Part shown: one piece after another, positions 50,638 to 59,494 of the stretch
How positions within the stretch are numbered: position 1 is the first letter of the stretch
How the letters are laid out: each line of letters opens with the position of its first letter
Source of the DNA: Jutongia hominis
GTDB lineage: Bacteria; Bacillota; Clostridia; Lachnospirales; Lachnospiraceae
Direction: 5' to 3'
Assembly (NCBI RefSeq): GCF_014384965.1
Contig: NZ_JACRSW010000040.1
Coordinates: 62,001 to 126,000 of the forward strand
Length of the DNA stretch: 64,000 nt
Position numbers and translations under genes: made by a program
The notes under the pieces: model-generated
What the model was told of the DNA's origin: nothing
The model's input: the letters and a program-made list of their open reading frames with translations, nothing else
Databases searched by the model: none

Positions 50638-51840
50638 TCAGGTGATATGTTTTTTGCGATATTCATTCGGTGAAAGAGATACATATTTTCGAAAAACACG
50701 CGAAAAATGCCCGGGTGAGGAAAAACCGAGATAAACACTGATCGCAGTTAAGGATTTGTTCGTGTAATGGAGGAGATATTTGGCCTCCTTTATTTTTTTG
50801 TTCAGTATAAAATCTGTGAGAGTCATATTGCTCTCAGCTTTAAAACGCTTTGAAAGATATGATCTGCTCATAAAAAATTCTTTTGACATAGCTTCTACAG
50901 TGATTGACTCTGACATATGATGAATAATATAGTTTGATACATCGGAAACAAGTTGCGAATCCAGAGCTCCTTCATGCATTTCGTACACGCATTTTGCAAA
51001 GTCTATGATCATTAGATGGCGAAGATTGATAATTTCATAATAGTCATTTGTTGATTCACATTTCTGGATGTAATTGTCACTTAGTGGAAAGGCATCGTCA
51101 GGACTCATTCCTCCATGGATAGCGGCTCGGGATGCAAGTGTAGCTGTCACAATAAATGTATCTTTTAATTGTCGAAGATGGTTATCAGACATTGTACCAT
51201 TCTTTAATGCAGGCATATTGTTAAGCAGTTGTGATAAAGAGGTATACTCTCCCCTTCGGATCATGTTCATCACATGTTGTTCCCAATCATAAGTGTTGCG
51301 AAGGTTTGGATCCAGTCCGGAAGGTTCTTTGGAAAAAAGCCTGTCAGCAGTAAGAGTGTTTATTGATCTTATAAACTGCTTCTGTAAGGAGTCGTTGATA
51401 AAAACATCATGAAGGGAACATTTTTCGTTGTTCAGTATGTAATTTAAAAAGCATAAAATCTGCATAAGACTTTCTAATGGTATATGAATGATCTCTTGCA
51501 TAGCATTTATAAAATCATCAACATCTGTTTGTGCAACATTTAATTGAAAAGCCAGTTCCCGAAGTACCGGAATAGAATTAGGAACCTGACTTGTTGGGCC
51601 GATTACGATCTTATAGTCTTTGGAATTGAGAATACCAAAGTAGTTGAACCGTGTGGTTAAAAAATAATTGATCTGTTCAGATATTTTTAAAATATCTGAC
51701 TCATAGATGGAGATGGGATCTTTAATCAGGTTAACTGTGGAGTGATAAAATATAAGACTATTATTTTTATAAATATGTATAGGAACACCAAAAAGGTTGC
51801 CTATCATAGTGCCTATATAATTGTAATCAATGGATCGCAT
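50638..51840 (-). CDS. AraC-family transcriptional regulator
   Basis: A 400-residue protein with a large N-terminal sensor region (about 1-290) of no recognised family and a C-terminal AraC DNA-binding domain: ITVEAMSKEFFMSRSYLSKRFKAESNMTLTDFIL and TNKSLTAISVYLGFSSPGHFSRVFRKYVSLSPNEYRKKH. No metabolic gene adjoins it; the nearest gene is a divergent chemoreceptor. GAGGAGG precedes its start. Confidence 0.85.
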   Translation of the reverse strand: MRSIDYNYIGTMIGNLFGVPIHIYKNNSLIFYHSTVNLIKDPISIYESDILKISEQINYFLTTRFNYFGILNSKDYKIVIGPTSQVPNSIPVLRELAFQLNVAQTDVDDFINAMQEIIHIPLESLMQILCFLNYILNNEKCSLHDVFINDSLQKQFIRSINTLTADRLFSKEPSGLDPNLRNTYDWEQHVMNMIRRGEYTSLSQLLNNMPALKNGTMSDNHLRQLKDTFIVTATLASRAAIHGGMSPDDAFPLSDNYIQKCESTNDYYEIINLRHLMIIDFAKCVYEMHEGALDSQLVSDVSNYIIHHMSESITVEAMSKEFFMSRSYLSKRFKAESNMTLTDFILNKKIKEAKYLLHYTNKSLTAISVYLGFSSPGHFSRVFRKYVSLSPNEYRKKHIT

Positions 51841-51869
51841 GTGATAACCTCCTCATACTTATAGACACA

Positions 51870-51898
51870 ATTATACCGATATGGACACATATATGCAA
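51870..51898 (-). promoter_or_regulatory. Promoter of the AraC-family gene at 50638
   Basis: On the minus strand TTGCAT (51893-51898), a 17-bp spacer and TATAAT (51870-51875). Confidence 0.65.
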
Positions 51899-51963
51899 GA
51901 AGTGTGAAAAAAATAATGGTAAAATCTCGGGGAATAAAAAATTAAGAAAGGAACCTATGAATG

Positions 51964-53670
51964 ATGTACAAAAACGAAGGAAAAAAGAAAATTGAAAATT
52001 TGAAGTTATAGGAAAGAATATCTTATGGATACAAAAAAGTAATTATTTTGATGATTATTTCAGGGCTGCTTTCCATATTGGTGATAGCTACGTTGTTTGG
52101 CAGCCTTATAAATTATGTTGATAAGATTAATGCTACAGATATAGCGGTGAAAATGTGCAGAGTAGATGTAAATGCTGCAGCAAGAAATGTAAGAGAGATG
52201 GCATTGAACGATGACACATCCAGTTATGATACTTATCAAAATACCATAACAAGATTGCTTGCAGATGTTGATTCTCAATTAAAAATAATAAAAGAAACAG
52301 GTGTTGTTTCAAAAAAAGATTATAAAGAATATGCAACAGCCTTATCTGATTGGAAGGATATAAGTTCTTCTATTTTAGAAGAAATCAGAGCGGGAAAGCA
52401 ACAACAGGGTGTTGAAGATATTTTGACAAAGTGTACACCGGCATTAAATAAATTGGTAAATATAGCACTAAAGCTTGATGATATTACAGACGTAGAAAGT
52501 AATAAGGCGGTAAAAAATACTATAGTATGTGCGATATCTGGGTTTGTTTTCATTATCTTCTTTTTAAGCTTGGCATGGATAAATTCAAGAAAAACCAGTA
52601 AAAGAGTGCTTGCCAGTATTCTGGAGCCACTGCATGCCATTGAGGATGTTGCAAAGGAATTAACAGAAGGAAACTTACATAGCACATTGGATTATCGTTC
52701 GGAAGACGAGATTGGACGATTGGCACATAGTATGCGTAAATCCATTCGTATTTTAGGTTCTTACGTGGATGATATAGACCGCGCAATGAAGTTGTTTTCA
52801 GAAGGGGATTTCGATGTAAAGCCTAACGTAGAGTGGAAGGGCGATTTTGTTGGAATTTTAAATTCATTTATGACTTTTGAAAAAAGCATGGCAGGTATTG
52901 TAAAAGGAATACAGGTGGTTTCAGATCAGGTGTCTGGTGGTGCAGAGCAGGTATCATCAGGGGCAACTGAGCTGGCGGATGGAGCCACGAATCAGGCCGC
53001 AGCAGTAGAGGAATTAACTGCAACAGTTGAGGAAGTTTCAGGTCAGATGAAACAAAATTCAAAAGCAACAAATGAAATAAGTACAAAAGTAGTTGACCTT
53101 GGAAATGATATCTTGGATAACAATAGTAAAATGCATGAGATGGTGGCATCTATGCTTGAAATTAAAGATGCATCAATGCAGATAGACAAAATTATTGAAA
53201 CGATTAACGATATTGCATCTCAGACAAATCTGCTTGCATTAAATGCATCTATTGAAGCTGCAAGAGCCGGAGAAGCAGGAAAAGGATTTGCGGTTGTAGC
53301 TAATCAGGTGAATCAGTTAGCCGACCAGAGCGCAGCGGCAGCAAAGGAATCGGATGTTTTGATCAAGACATCTGTTACTGCAGTCGGAAAAGGAGTCTTG
53401 CTTGCTGAAGAGACAGCACGTCAGTTGGAAATAATTGCGGATAACTCAAAGACGATCACTGAAGAAGTATCTGGTATTGCAGAGACACTGGAAAATCAGG
53501 CACTAGAAATACAGCAGATCAATGATGGAATAGAACAGATCAATGATGTTGTGCAGACCAATTCAGCGACATCTGAGGAGTGCGCTGCGGCGAGTCTTGA
53601 AATGAATAGTGAAGCAGAGCATTTGCATAATATGATACGTGAGCTCAAGGTAGCTAAATTTGATGAATAG
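51964..53670 (+). CDS. Methyl-accepting chemotaxis protein interrupted by an in-frame TAG near its start
   Basis: The protein has a membrane helix (starting [17 protein letters not shown]), a helical sensor domain, a second helix (about 52527-52590), HAMP, and a long signalling coiled coil with the hairpin tip [34 protein letters not shown]. The natural N-terminus appears to start at ATG 51964 (or 51961) after AAAGGA and reads [15 protein letters not shown], then TAG at 52009, then [10 protein letters not shown] in the same frame. This matches usual chemoreceptor N-termini if the TAG replaces a sense codon. Translation might reinitiate at TTG 52048 or ATG 52051, but no ribosome-binding site is clear. 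It may be a recent pseudogene. Confidence 0.75.
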
Positions 53671-53839
53671 GAAAGAAAACCATGTGAAAAGAGTATATTT
53701 CTTGATATTTTTTCTGATCCTAAGCAAGCTTGTTGATGTTATAAAAGATCAAACAGAAGATGTTGTAGCGAGATGGGGTGTGATAAAATAAAGCCGATAG
53801 ATCATAGTTGAGAAGATACAATTATAGGAGAAATGTAAT

Positions 53840-55168
53840 ATGTCAAAAGATGAATATTTGATCATGGATCCTCCCCTTAAAGCATTGACTGTTTTTGCAA
53901 TGCCTATGATCCTTGGTAGCTTTTTCCAACAAGTATATAACATGGCTGATTCCATTATTGTCGGTCAGTTTGTCGGATCTTCTGCGCTTGCGGCTGTCGG
54001 GGCTTGTGCTGCGCTGACGAATGTTTTTATTTGCGTGGCACTCGGTGCCGGTGTTGGTGCCGGTGTGCTTGTGAGCCGCTATTTTGGGGCTGGAAATTAT
54101 AGAAAAATGAAAACAATTGTATCAACATCATTGATCAGCTTTTTGATTCTAAGCATACTTCTGGGTGTGCTCGGTTTCGATTTTTCCCATTCAATGATGT
54201 GTTTATTACAAACTCCTGCAGATATACTGAAGGAAGCAGTACTGTATCTGCATGTTTATTTTGTTGGATTTCCGTTTCTGTTTATGTACAACATTTTATC
54301 AACAATGTTTACCTCGATAGGTGAGTCAAAGATCCCGTTGGGACTTTTGATATTTTCTTCTGTCTTAAATATTTTCATGGATCTTTGGATGGTAGCTGTC
54401 CTTGGTCTTGGTGTGTTTGGTGCAGCCCTTGCAACTCTCATTGCACAGGGGATTTCCGCAGTGCTCTCGCTTTTGATCTTCTTGCGCCGGATGCGGCGAT
54501 ATAAAAGTCAATTTGACTGGTTTGACAAGCAGGAGTTACATTCTATGCTTCGGATTGCTGTACCTTCGGTTCTTCAGCAGTCCACAGTGTCAATTGGTAT
54601 GATGATCGTACAGGCGGTTGTAAATCCCTTTGGTACACAGGCACTTGCAGGTTATGCGGCAACGATGAGAGTAGAAAATGTTTTTTCGCTGATATTTGTA
54701 TCCATTGGTAATGCGGTCTCACCATATGTTGCCCAGAATCTTGGAGCAAAGAAAAACCAGCGTATCAAAAAAGGATATTATGCTGCCCTGGTGTTAGATC
54801 TATGTTTTGCATTGCTTGCTTTTATAGTCATTGAAACACTGCATACTCAGATTTCTTCACTATTTCTGGGAAAAGATGGAACTGCTTTCGCTTATCAGGT
54901 GTCCGGGGATTATATGAAATGGCTTGGTTATTTTTTCATTTTTATGGGTATCAAGATGGCAACCGATGGAGTCCTTCGCGGTCTTGGTATTATGCGTCCG
55001 TTTCTCATTGCAAATATGGTGAACCTTGCGATCCGCTTGTCAGTAGCTTTGATTTTTGCCCCGTGTTTTGGCATTGCATTTGTCTGGCTGGCTGTACCTG
55101 CAGGCTGGTTCGCCAATTTTCTGATCTCATACTTGGCACTCAGGAAATCATGGCCGGTGATAAAGTAA
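53840..55168 (+). CDS. MATE-family multidrug/cation efflux transporter
   Basis: A 442-residue protein with twelve predicted helices in two related halves. Typical sequence includes PLKALTVFAMPMILGSFFQQVYNMADSIIVGQFVGSSALAAVGA near the N-terminus and the equivalent RIAVPSVLQQSTVSIGMMIVQAVVNPFG in the second half. MATE proteins export drugs or cationic metabolites using Na+ or H+ gradients. AGGAG precedes ATG 53840. It appears monocistronic. Confidence 0.93.
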   Translation: MSKDEYLIMDPPLKALTVFAMPMILGSFFQQVYNMADSIIVGQFVGSSALAAVGACAALTNVFICVALGAGVGAGVLVSRYFGAGNYRKMKTIVSTSLISFLILSILLGVLGFDFSHSMMCLLQTPADILKEAVLYLHVYFVGFPFLFMYNILSTMFTSIGESKIPLGLLIFSSVLNIFMDLWMVAVLGLGVFGAALATLIAQGISAVLSLLIFLRRMRRYKSQFDWFDKQELHSMLRIAVPSVLQQSTVSIGMMIVQAVVNPFGTQALAGYAATMRVENVFSLIFVSIGNAVSPYVAQNLGAKKNQRIKKGYYAALVLDLCFALLAFIVIETLHTQISSLFLGKDGTAFAYQVSGDYMKWLGYFFIFMGIKMATDGVLRGLGIMRPFLIANMVNLAIRLSVALIFAPCFGIAFVWLAVPAGWFANFLISYLALRKSWPVIK

Positions 55169-55184
55169 CAAAGGAAGACGAGTA

Positions 55185-55353
55185 GTCAAGGATATTATCC
55201 GGTTGCTGCATATCAGGATGTAAGTGCATTCAAATTATACTACAGCGATATGGGTAAATATGATACGATTTATGCAATTAGGATTTCGACAAGAAATTTT
55301 GGAATGATAAATGGAATAAAATCAGTGCCATTATATAGCGTGTTTTGTATTTA
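55185..55353 (+). pseudogene. Possible gene remnant after the MATE gene
   Basis: An open frame without a start codon reads YYPVAAYQDVSAFKLYYSDM and continues coding-like to a TAG at 55351-55353. Composition is protein-like but no family is recognised, so it may be a leftover 3' fragment or chance. Confidence 0.25.
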
Positions 55354-55444
55354 GCAAGACAGTCTATGATTTTTGCTGATCATTACTTAATATCACACGG
55401 ACAAGGTTTTTGGCGTAAGCACTAAATAAAATAGTATTGTTGAT

Positions 55445-55486
55445 AAAAAATGCAATCTACGAGAACTCTCGCAAGATTGCATTTTT
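55445..55486 (+). terminator. Strong hairpin terminator
   Basis: AAAAATGCAATCT pairs with AGATTGCATTTTT around a loop that itself contains a CGAG/CTCG stem. It lies about 280 bp past the MATE stop. Confidence 0.8.
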
Positions 55487-55606
55487 ATCGTATATTTACG
55501 TAGAAAACAGATCCGCAGAAAAGAGCAGTCAATGATGAGCATACGGTTGTAAGAAGAAGTGGAGAAATACTTTCAGATATGGGATTTGAAAAAAAATCTC
55601 AAAAAA

Positions 55607-55633
55607 TTAGCACTCACCTCTTGACAGTGCTAA
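55607..55633 (+). promoter_or_regulatory. CIRCE operator (HrcA site)
   Basis: TTAGCACTC, nine bases, CAGTGCTAA: the CIRCE consensus TTAGCACTC-N9-GAGTGCTAA with a single mismatch. It overlaps the -35 of the hsp20 promoter, so HrcA should repress hsp20 until heat stress. Confidence 0.9.
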
Positions 55634-55649
55634 CAAATGGTGCTATAAC
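55621..55649 (+). promoter_or_regulatory. Promoter of hsp20
   Basis: TTGACA (55621-55626), 17-bp spacer, TATAAC (55644-55649), embedded in the CIRCE element. About 230 nt of leader follow, with a GGATCC-ACC-GGATCC-type hairpin near 55690-55703. Confidence 0.75.
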
Positions 55650-55883
55650 ATAATCAGATCGAGGGAAAGAGATAAAAGAATCCGGAAAGGATCCACCGGA
55701 TCCGATAAAAATTCCCTTGATGATCACAACACTTCGGTTTCTCCGAAGGTGCATGTAACAGAATAATGACAAGATAATTGACAAAGACCAAAACTTTTAG
55801 CACCCTGACCGGATAGCAAAGCAAAGAATTTGTCAGTTACCCTGACATCGCAGTTTAACAGTAGTATGAAAGGGGAATGACTT

Positions 55884-56372
55884 ATGATGATGCCTAGTAT
55901 TTTTGGAGAAAATTTATTTGATGACTTTATGAATGATGATCTGTTTGATATGAACTGGATGATGTCTAAGAAAAGTCCATTCTATGATATTGACAAAACA
56001 TTGTATGGAAAACACGCAGCAAGGATTATGAAAACAGATGTAAAAGACAGCGGAGACAGCTACGAAGTAGATATTGACCTTCCGGGCTTTAAGAAAGATG
56101 ACATTCAGGCGGAGCTTGAAAATGGTTATCTGACGATCAAAGCAGAAAAGAAGCTGGATAAAGAGGAAGGCAAAAAGGATGATAAAAAAGAAAAGAATTA
56201 CATTCGCAAGGAACGTTATTCCGGCAGCATGAGCAGAAGCTTTTATGTTGGTGATGAAGTAACGCAGGATGAGATTCAGGCAAAATACGAAGATGGTATT
56301 CTTCGCCTGAACATTCCAAAGAAAGAAAAAGCCGCTGTAGAACAAAAGAAATATGTTGCTATTGAGGGATAA
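55884..56372 (+). CDS. Hsp20/alpha-crystallin small heat-shock protein
   Basis: A 162-residue small chaperone. The alpha-crystallin domain spans about 48-145: MKTDVKDSGDSYEVDIDLPGFKKDDIQAELENGYLTIKAEK, IRKERYSGSMSRSFYVGD, and ILRLNIPKKE. A lysine-rich loop (about 93-105) is longer than usual. It holds unfolding proteins for refolding by ATP-driven chaperones. It is under a CIRCE-controlled promoter and lies directly upstream of clpB, its functional partner. Confidence 0.95.
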   Translation: MMMPSIFGENLFDDFMNDDLFDMNWMMSKKSPFYDIDKTLYGKHAARIMKTDVKDSGDSYEVDIDLPGFKKDDIQAELENGYLTIKAEKKLDKEEGKKDDKKEKNYIRKERYSGSMSRSFYVGDEVTQDEIQAKYEDGILRLNIPKKEKAAVEQKKYVAIEG

Positions 56373-56527
56373 TTTTGAACGTTGATCTCAATACTTACAG
56401 TAACGAAGGATTGTAACAGTGTCGAAAAGAAAGACAGATCAACCGATCCGGTGCATCAGAATAAAAGGAATGTAAGTTACATTTTAGCATTTGATGTGGC
56501 AAAGAGACAGATGTTATGATCGGATAG

Positions 56528-56562
56528 AAAAGCAAAGTAGGCACAGAGTTTACTTTGCTTTT
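56528..56562 (+). terminator. Hairpin between hsp20 and clpB
   Basis: AAAAGCAAAGTA (56528-56539) pairs with TACTTTGCTTTT (56551-56562). No separate heat-shock operator is evident before clpB, so partial read-through from hsp20 may drive it. Confidence 0.8.
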
Positions 56563-56598
56563 CTTAATTGACAGGGGAAGGCGAAAGGAGGAACGAAA

Positions 56599-59172
56599 AT
56601 GAACATTAGCAGATTTACACAAAAGTCACAGGAAGTAATACAGCTTTGTGAGAAGACAGCAATGGATTACGGACATCAGGAGATCGCACAGGAGCATTTA
56701 CTGTATTCTATGATGAATGTAGATGAAAGCTTGATCCGTAAGCTGATCGAGAAAATGGGAATCGAACCGGATGTGTTTACTACACAGGTAGAAAGCCTTT
56801 TGCAAAAAAGACCAAAGGTAACCGGTGGAGAGCTTCATATTGACCAGAAATTAAATGAGACATTGATCTATGCAGAGGATGAGGCAAAAAGAATGGGAGA
56901 CGAATATGTTTCCGTAGAGCATTTGTTTTTGAGCCTCCTTGCCCATCCAAGCAAAGAGATCAAGGCATTGATGAAAGATTGCAATATTGACAGAAACCGT
57001 TTCTTACAGGTGCTATCAGAAGTACGTGGCAACCAGAGAGTTACGAGTGACAATCCGGAAGCAACGTATGATACTTTGGAAAAATACGGTTCAGATCTCG
57101 TAGAGCGTGCCAAAGACGGAAAGCTTGATCCTGTTATCGGCCGTGATGAAGAGATCCGAAATGTGATCCGTATTCTTTCCCGTAAGACAAAGAATAATCC
57201 GGTATTGATCGGTGAACCCGGTGTCGGTAAGACCGCAGCCGTAGAAGGACTTGCACATCGTATTGTAAAGGGTGATGTACCCGAAGGATTGAAGAATAAA
57301 AAGATTTTTGCACTTGATATGGGTGCATTGGTAGCCGGTGCAAAATATCGTGGAGAATTTGAGGAACGACTTAAAGCGGTACTGGAAGAAGTAAAGAAAA
57401 GCGATGGTCAGATCATTCTGTTCATTGATGAACTTCATACGATCGTCGGTGCCGGTAAGACCGATGGGGCGATGGATGCCGGAAATATGTTAAAGCCAAT
57501 GCTTGCACGTGGCGAATTACATTGTATCGGTGCCACGACACTGGACGAATATCGTATGTATATTGAAAAAGATCCTGCTTTGGAGCGTCGTTTCCAGCCG
57601 GTTATGGTGGATGAACCGACCGTAGAAGATACAATTTCTATTCTGCGTGGTTTGAAAGACCGCTATGAGGTATTCCATGGCGTAAAGATCACGGATGCTT
57701 CTCTGGTTGCGGCAGCAACCTTGTCAAACCGCTATATTACGGATCGTTTCCTGCCGGACAAAGCGATCGACTTAGTCGATGAAGCCTGCGCAATGATCAA
57801 GACCGAGTTAGACAGTATGCCGGCAGAGCTTGATGAAATGCGTCGAAAGATCATGCAGCTTGAGATTGAGGAGGCAGCACTCAAAAAAGAGACCGATCAT
57901 TTGTCTAAGGAACGTCTGGAAAATTTGCAAAAAGAGCTTGCGGAGCTTAGAGACAACTTTAACAGCCAGAAGGCAAAATGGGATAGCGAGAAAGCTTCTG
58001 TCGATGAAGTCAACAAGATCAAAGAGCAGATTGATGAATTGCATACACAGATGGATGCCGCCAAGAGAGAATATAATTTAGATAAACTTGCAGAATTGCA
58101 ATATGGTAAGTTACCGGATCTGGAGCGTCATCTTGCAGCAGCAGAAGAAAAAGCAAAAGGTGAGAACCGTACTTTGGTACAGGAAAGTGTAACAGAAGAT
58201 GAGATTGCGAAGATCATTTCACGCTGGACCGGAATTCCGGTTGCAAAACTTTCCGAAGGAGAAAGAGAAAAGACATTGCATCTGGAAGAAGAACTTCACA
58301 AACGTGTGATCGGTCAGGAAGAAGGCGTAGAACTGGTATCAGAAGCGATCCTTCGTTCCAAAGCCGGAATCAAAGATCCGACTAAGCCGATCGGTTCTTT
58401 CCTGTTCCTTGGTCCAACCGGTGTTGGTAAGACGGAGCTTGCAAAGACACTTGCCGCGAGTCTGTTTGATGATGAGAACAACATGGTCCGTATCGATATG
58501 AGCGAATATATGGAGAAAGTCAGTGTGGCACGACTGATCGGTGCACCTCCGGGATATGTCGGTTACGAAGAGGGTGGTCAGCTGACAGAAGCCGTTCGTC
58601 GTAAACCATATTCGGTGGTATTGTTTGATGAGATTGAGAAAGCACATCCGGATGTCTTTAACGTGCTTTTGCAGGTTCTGGATGATGGACGCATCACTGA
58701 TTCGCAGGGACGTACGGTAGACTTTAAGAACACGATTATTATTCTGACATCAAACATCGGATCGTCTTATCTGTTAAACGGAATAGATGAACAGGGAAAT
58801 ATCAGCGACGAAGCAAGAGAAAATACGATGGCAGACCTTCGTGCAAGCTTCCGTCCGGAATTCCTGAACCGTTTGGATGAGATCATTTTGTTTAAGCCAT
58901 TAACAAAAGATAATATCTCCGGTATTATTTCCCTTCTGATCGATGAGCTGAATGCCCGCTTGAAAGAAAAAGAACTTCGTGTCGAATTGACACCAAAGGC
59001 AATGCAATTTATTGCGGATGCAGCGTATGAGCCGGCGTTCGGTGCCCGTCCGTTAAAGCGTTATTTGCAAAAGAATGTAGAAACTCTTTTGGCAAAGAAG
59101 ATTTTGAGTGATGAAGTGCATATGGGCGAAACGATTACGATTGATGAAGTTGATGGCAAGTTACAGGCATAA
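56599..59172 (+). CDS. clpB: ClpB chaperone (disaggregase)
   Basis: An 857-residue AAA+ protein. N-domain (1-145), first AAA+ module with GEPGVGKT (about 204-211), coiled-coil M-domain (about 400-520) distinctive of ClpB over ClpC, second AAA+ module with GPTGVGKT (about 604-611), Walker [12 protein letters not shown] and NRLDEI. With DnaK it extracts proteins from aggregates. AAAGGAGG precedes ATG 56599. A strong terminator follows. Confidence 0.96.
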   Translation: MNISRFTQKSQEVIQLCEKTAMDYGHQEIAQEHLLYSMMNVDESLIRKLIEKMGIEPDVFTTQVESLLQKRPKVTGGELHIDQKLNETLIYAEDEAKRMGDEYVSVEHLFLSLLAHPSKEIKALMKDCNIDRNRFLQVLSEVRGNQRVTSDNPEATYDTLEKYGSDLVERAKDGKLDPVIGRDEEIRNVIRILSRKTKNNPVLIGEPGVGKTAAVEGLAHRIVKGDVPEGLKNKKIFALDMGALVAGAKYRGEFEERLKAVLEEVKKSDGQIILFIDELHTIVGAGKTDGAMDAGNMLKPMLARGELHCIGATTLDEYRMYIEKDPALERRFQPVMVDEPTVEDTISILRGLKDRYEVFHGVKITDASLVAAATLSNRYITDRFLPDKAIDLVDEACAMIKTELDSMPAELDEMRRKIMQLEIEEAALKKETDHLSKERLENLQKELAELRDNFNSQKAKWDSEKASVDEVNKIKEQIDELHTQMDAAKREYNLDKLAELQYGKLPDLERHLAAAEEKAKGENRTLVQESVTEDEIAKIISRWTGIPVAKLSEGEREKTLHLEEELHKRVIGQEEGVELVSEAILRSKAGIKDPTKPIGSFLFLGPTGVGKTELAKTLAASLFDDENNMVRIDMSEYMEKVSVARLIGAPPGYVGYEEGGQLTEAVRRKPYSVVLFDEIEKAHPDVFNVLLQVLDDGRITDSQGRTVDFKNTIIILTSNIGSSYLLNGIDEQGNISDEARENTMADLRASFRPEFLNRLDEIILFKPLTKDNISGIISLLIDELNARLKEKELRVELTPKAMQFIADAAYEPAFGARPLKRYLQKNVETLLAKKILSDEVHMGETITIDEVDGKLQA

Positions 59173-59184
59173 AAGAAAAGAGGA

Positions 59185-59211
59185 AGGCAGTGCGCAGGCA
59201 CTGCCTTTTTT
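59185..59211 (+). terminator. Terminator of clpB
   Basis: AGGCAGTGC pairs with GCACTGCCT around GCAG, followed by T residues. Confidence 0.92.
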
Positions 59212-59254
59212 GTCCTTTACATCACGAAATGACTGTGCTAAACTGTAAAATTGT

Positions 59255-59440
59255 CAGTGAACTGTGAACGGGCAGTTTGAAAAGGGAACACAGTGAGAAT
59301 CTGTGGCAGCCCCCGCTACTGTAAAAAGGAGTTTTATCTGATTTTTACTTTATATAATATAGGTAGAAAAGCCACTGTGAACGGATTCATGGGAAGGCAG
59401 ATAAAATGTTGAGTTTGAGCCAGGAGACCTGCTGACGATC
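59255..59440 (+). promoter_or_regulatory. Cobalamin (adenosylcobalamin/B12) riboswitch
   Basis: The conserved segments are all visible in order: AAAGGGAACACAGTGAGAA, CAGCCCCCGCTACTGT, a variable loop, GCCACTG, GGGAAGGC, and the B12 box GAGCCAGGAGACCTGC. A possible hairpin near the ribosome-binding site (59460-59480) suggests translational control. Cobalamin binding should lower expression of the downstream secreted protein. Confidence 0.95.
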
Positions 59441-59494
59441 GAAACACAAAAAGTATAGTTGGACTTCGGTGGGAAGTTCAGAAAGGAAGGAAAC

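Noticed and set aside
52025..52042. Alternative chemoreceptor start at ATG 52025 with a one-base frameshift in the A-run
   Set aside because: It has a fair ribosome-binding site, but the same-frame upstream peptide ending IENLKL and continuing [10 protein letters not shown] fits chemoreceptor N-termini better, making the TAG the simpler explanation.
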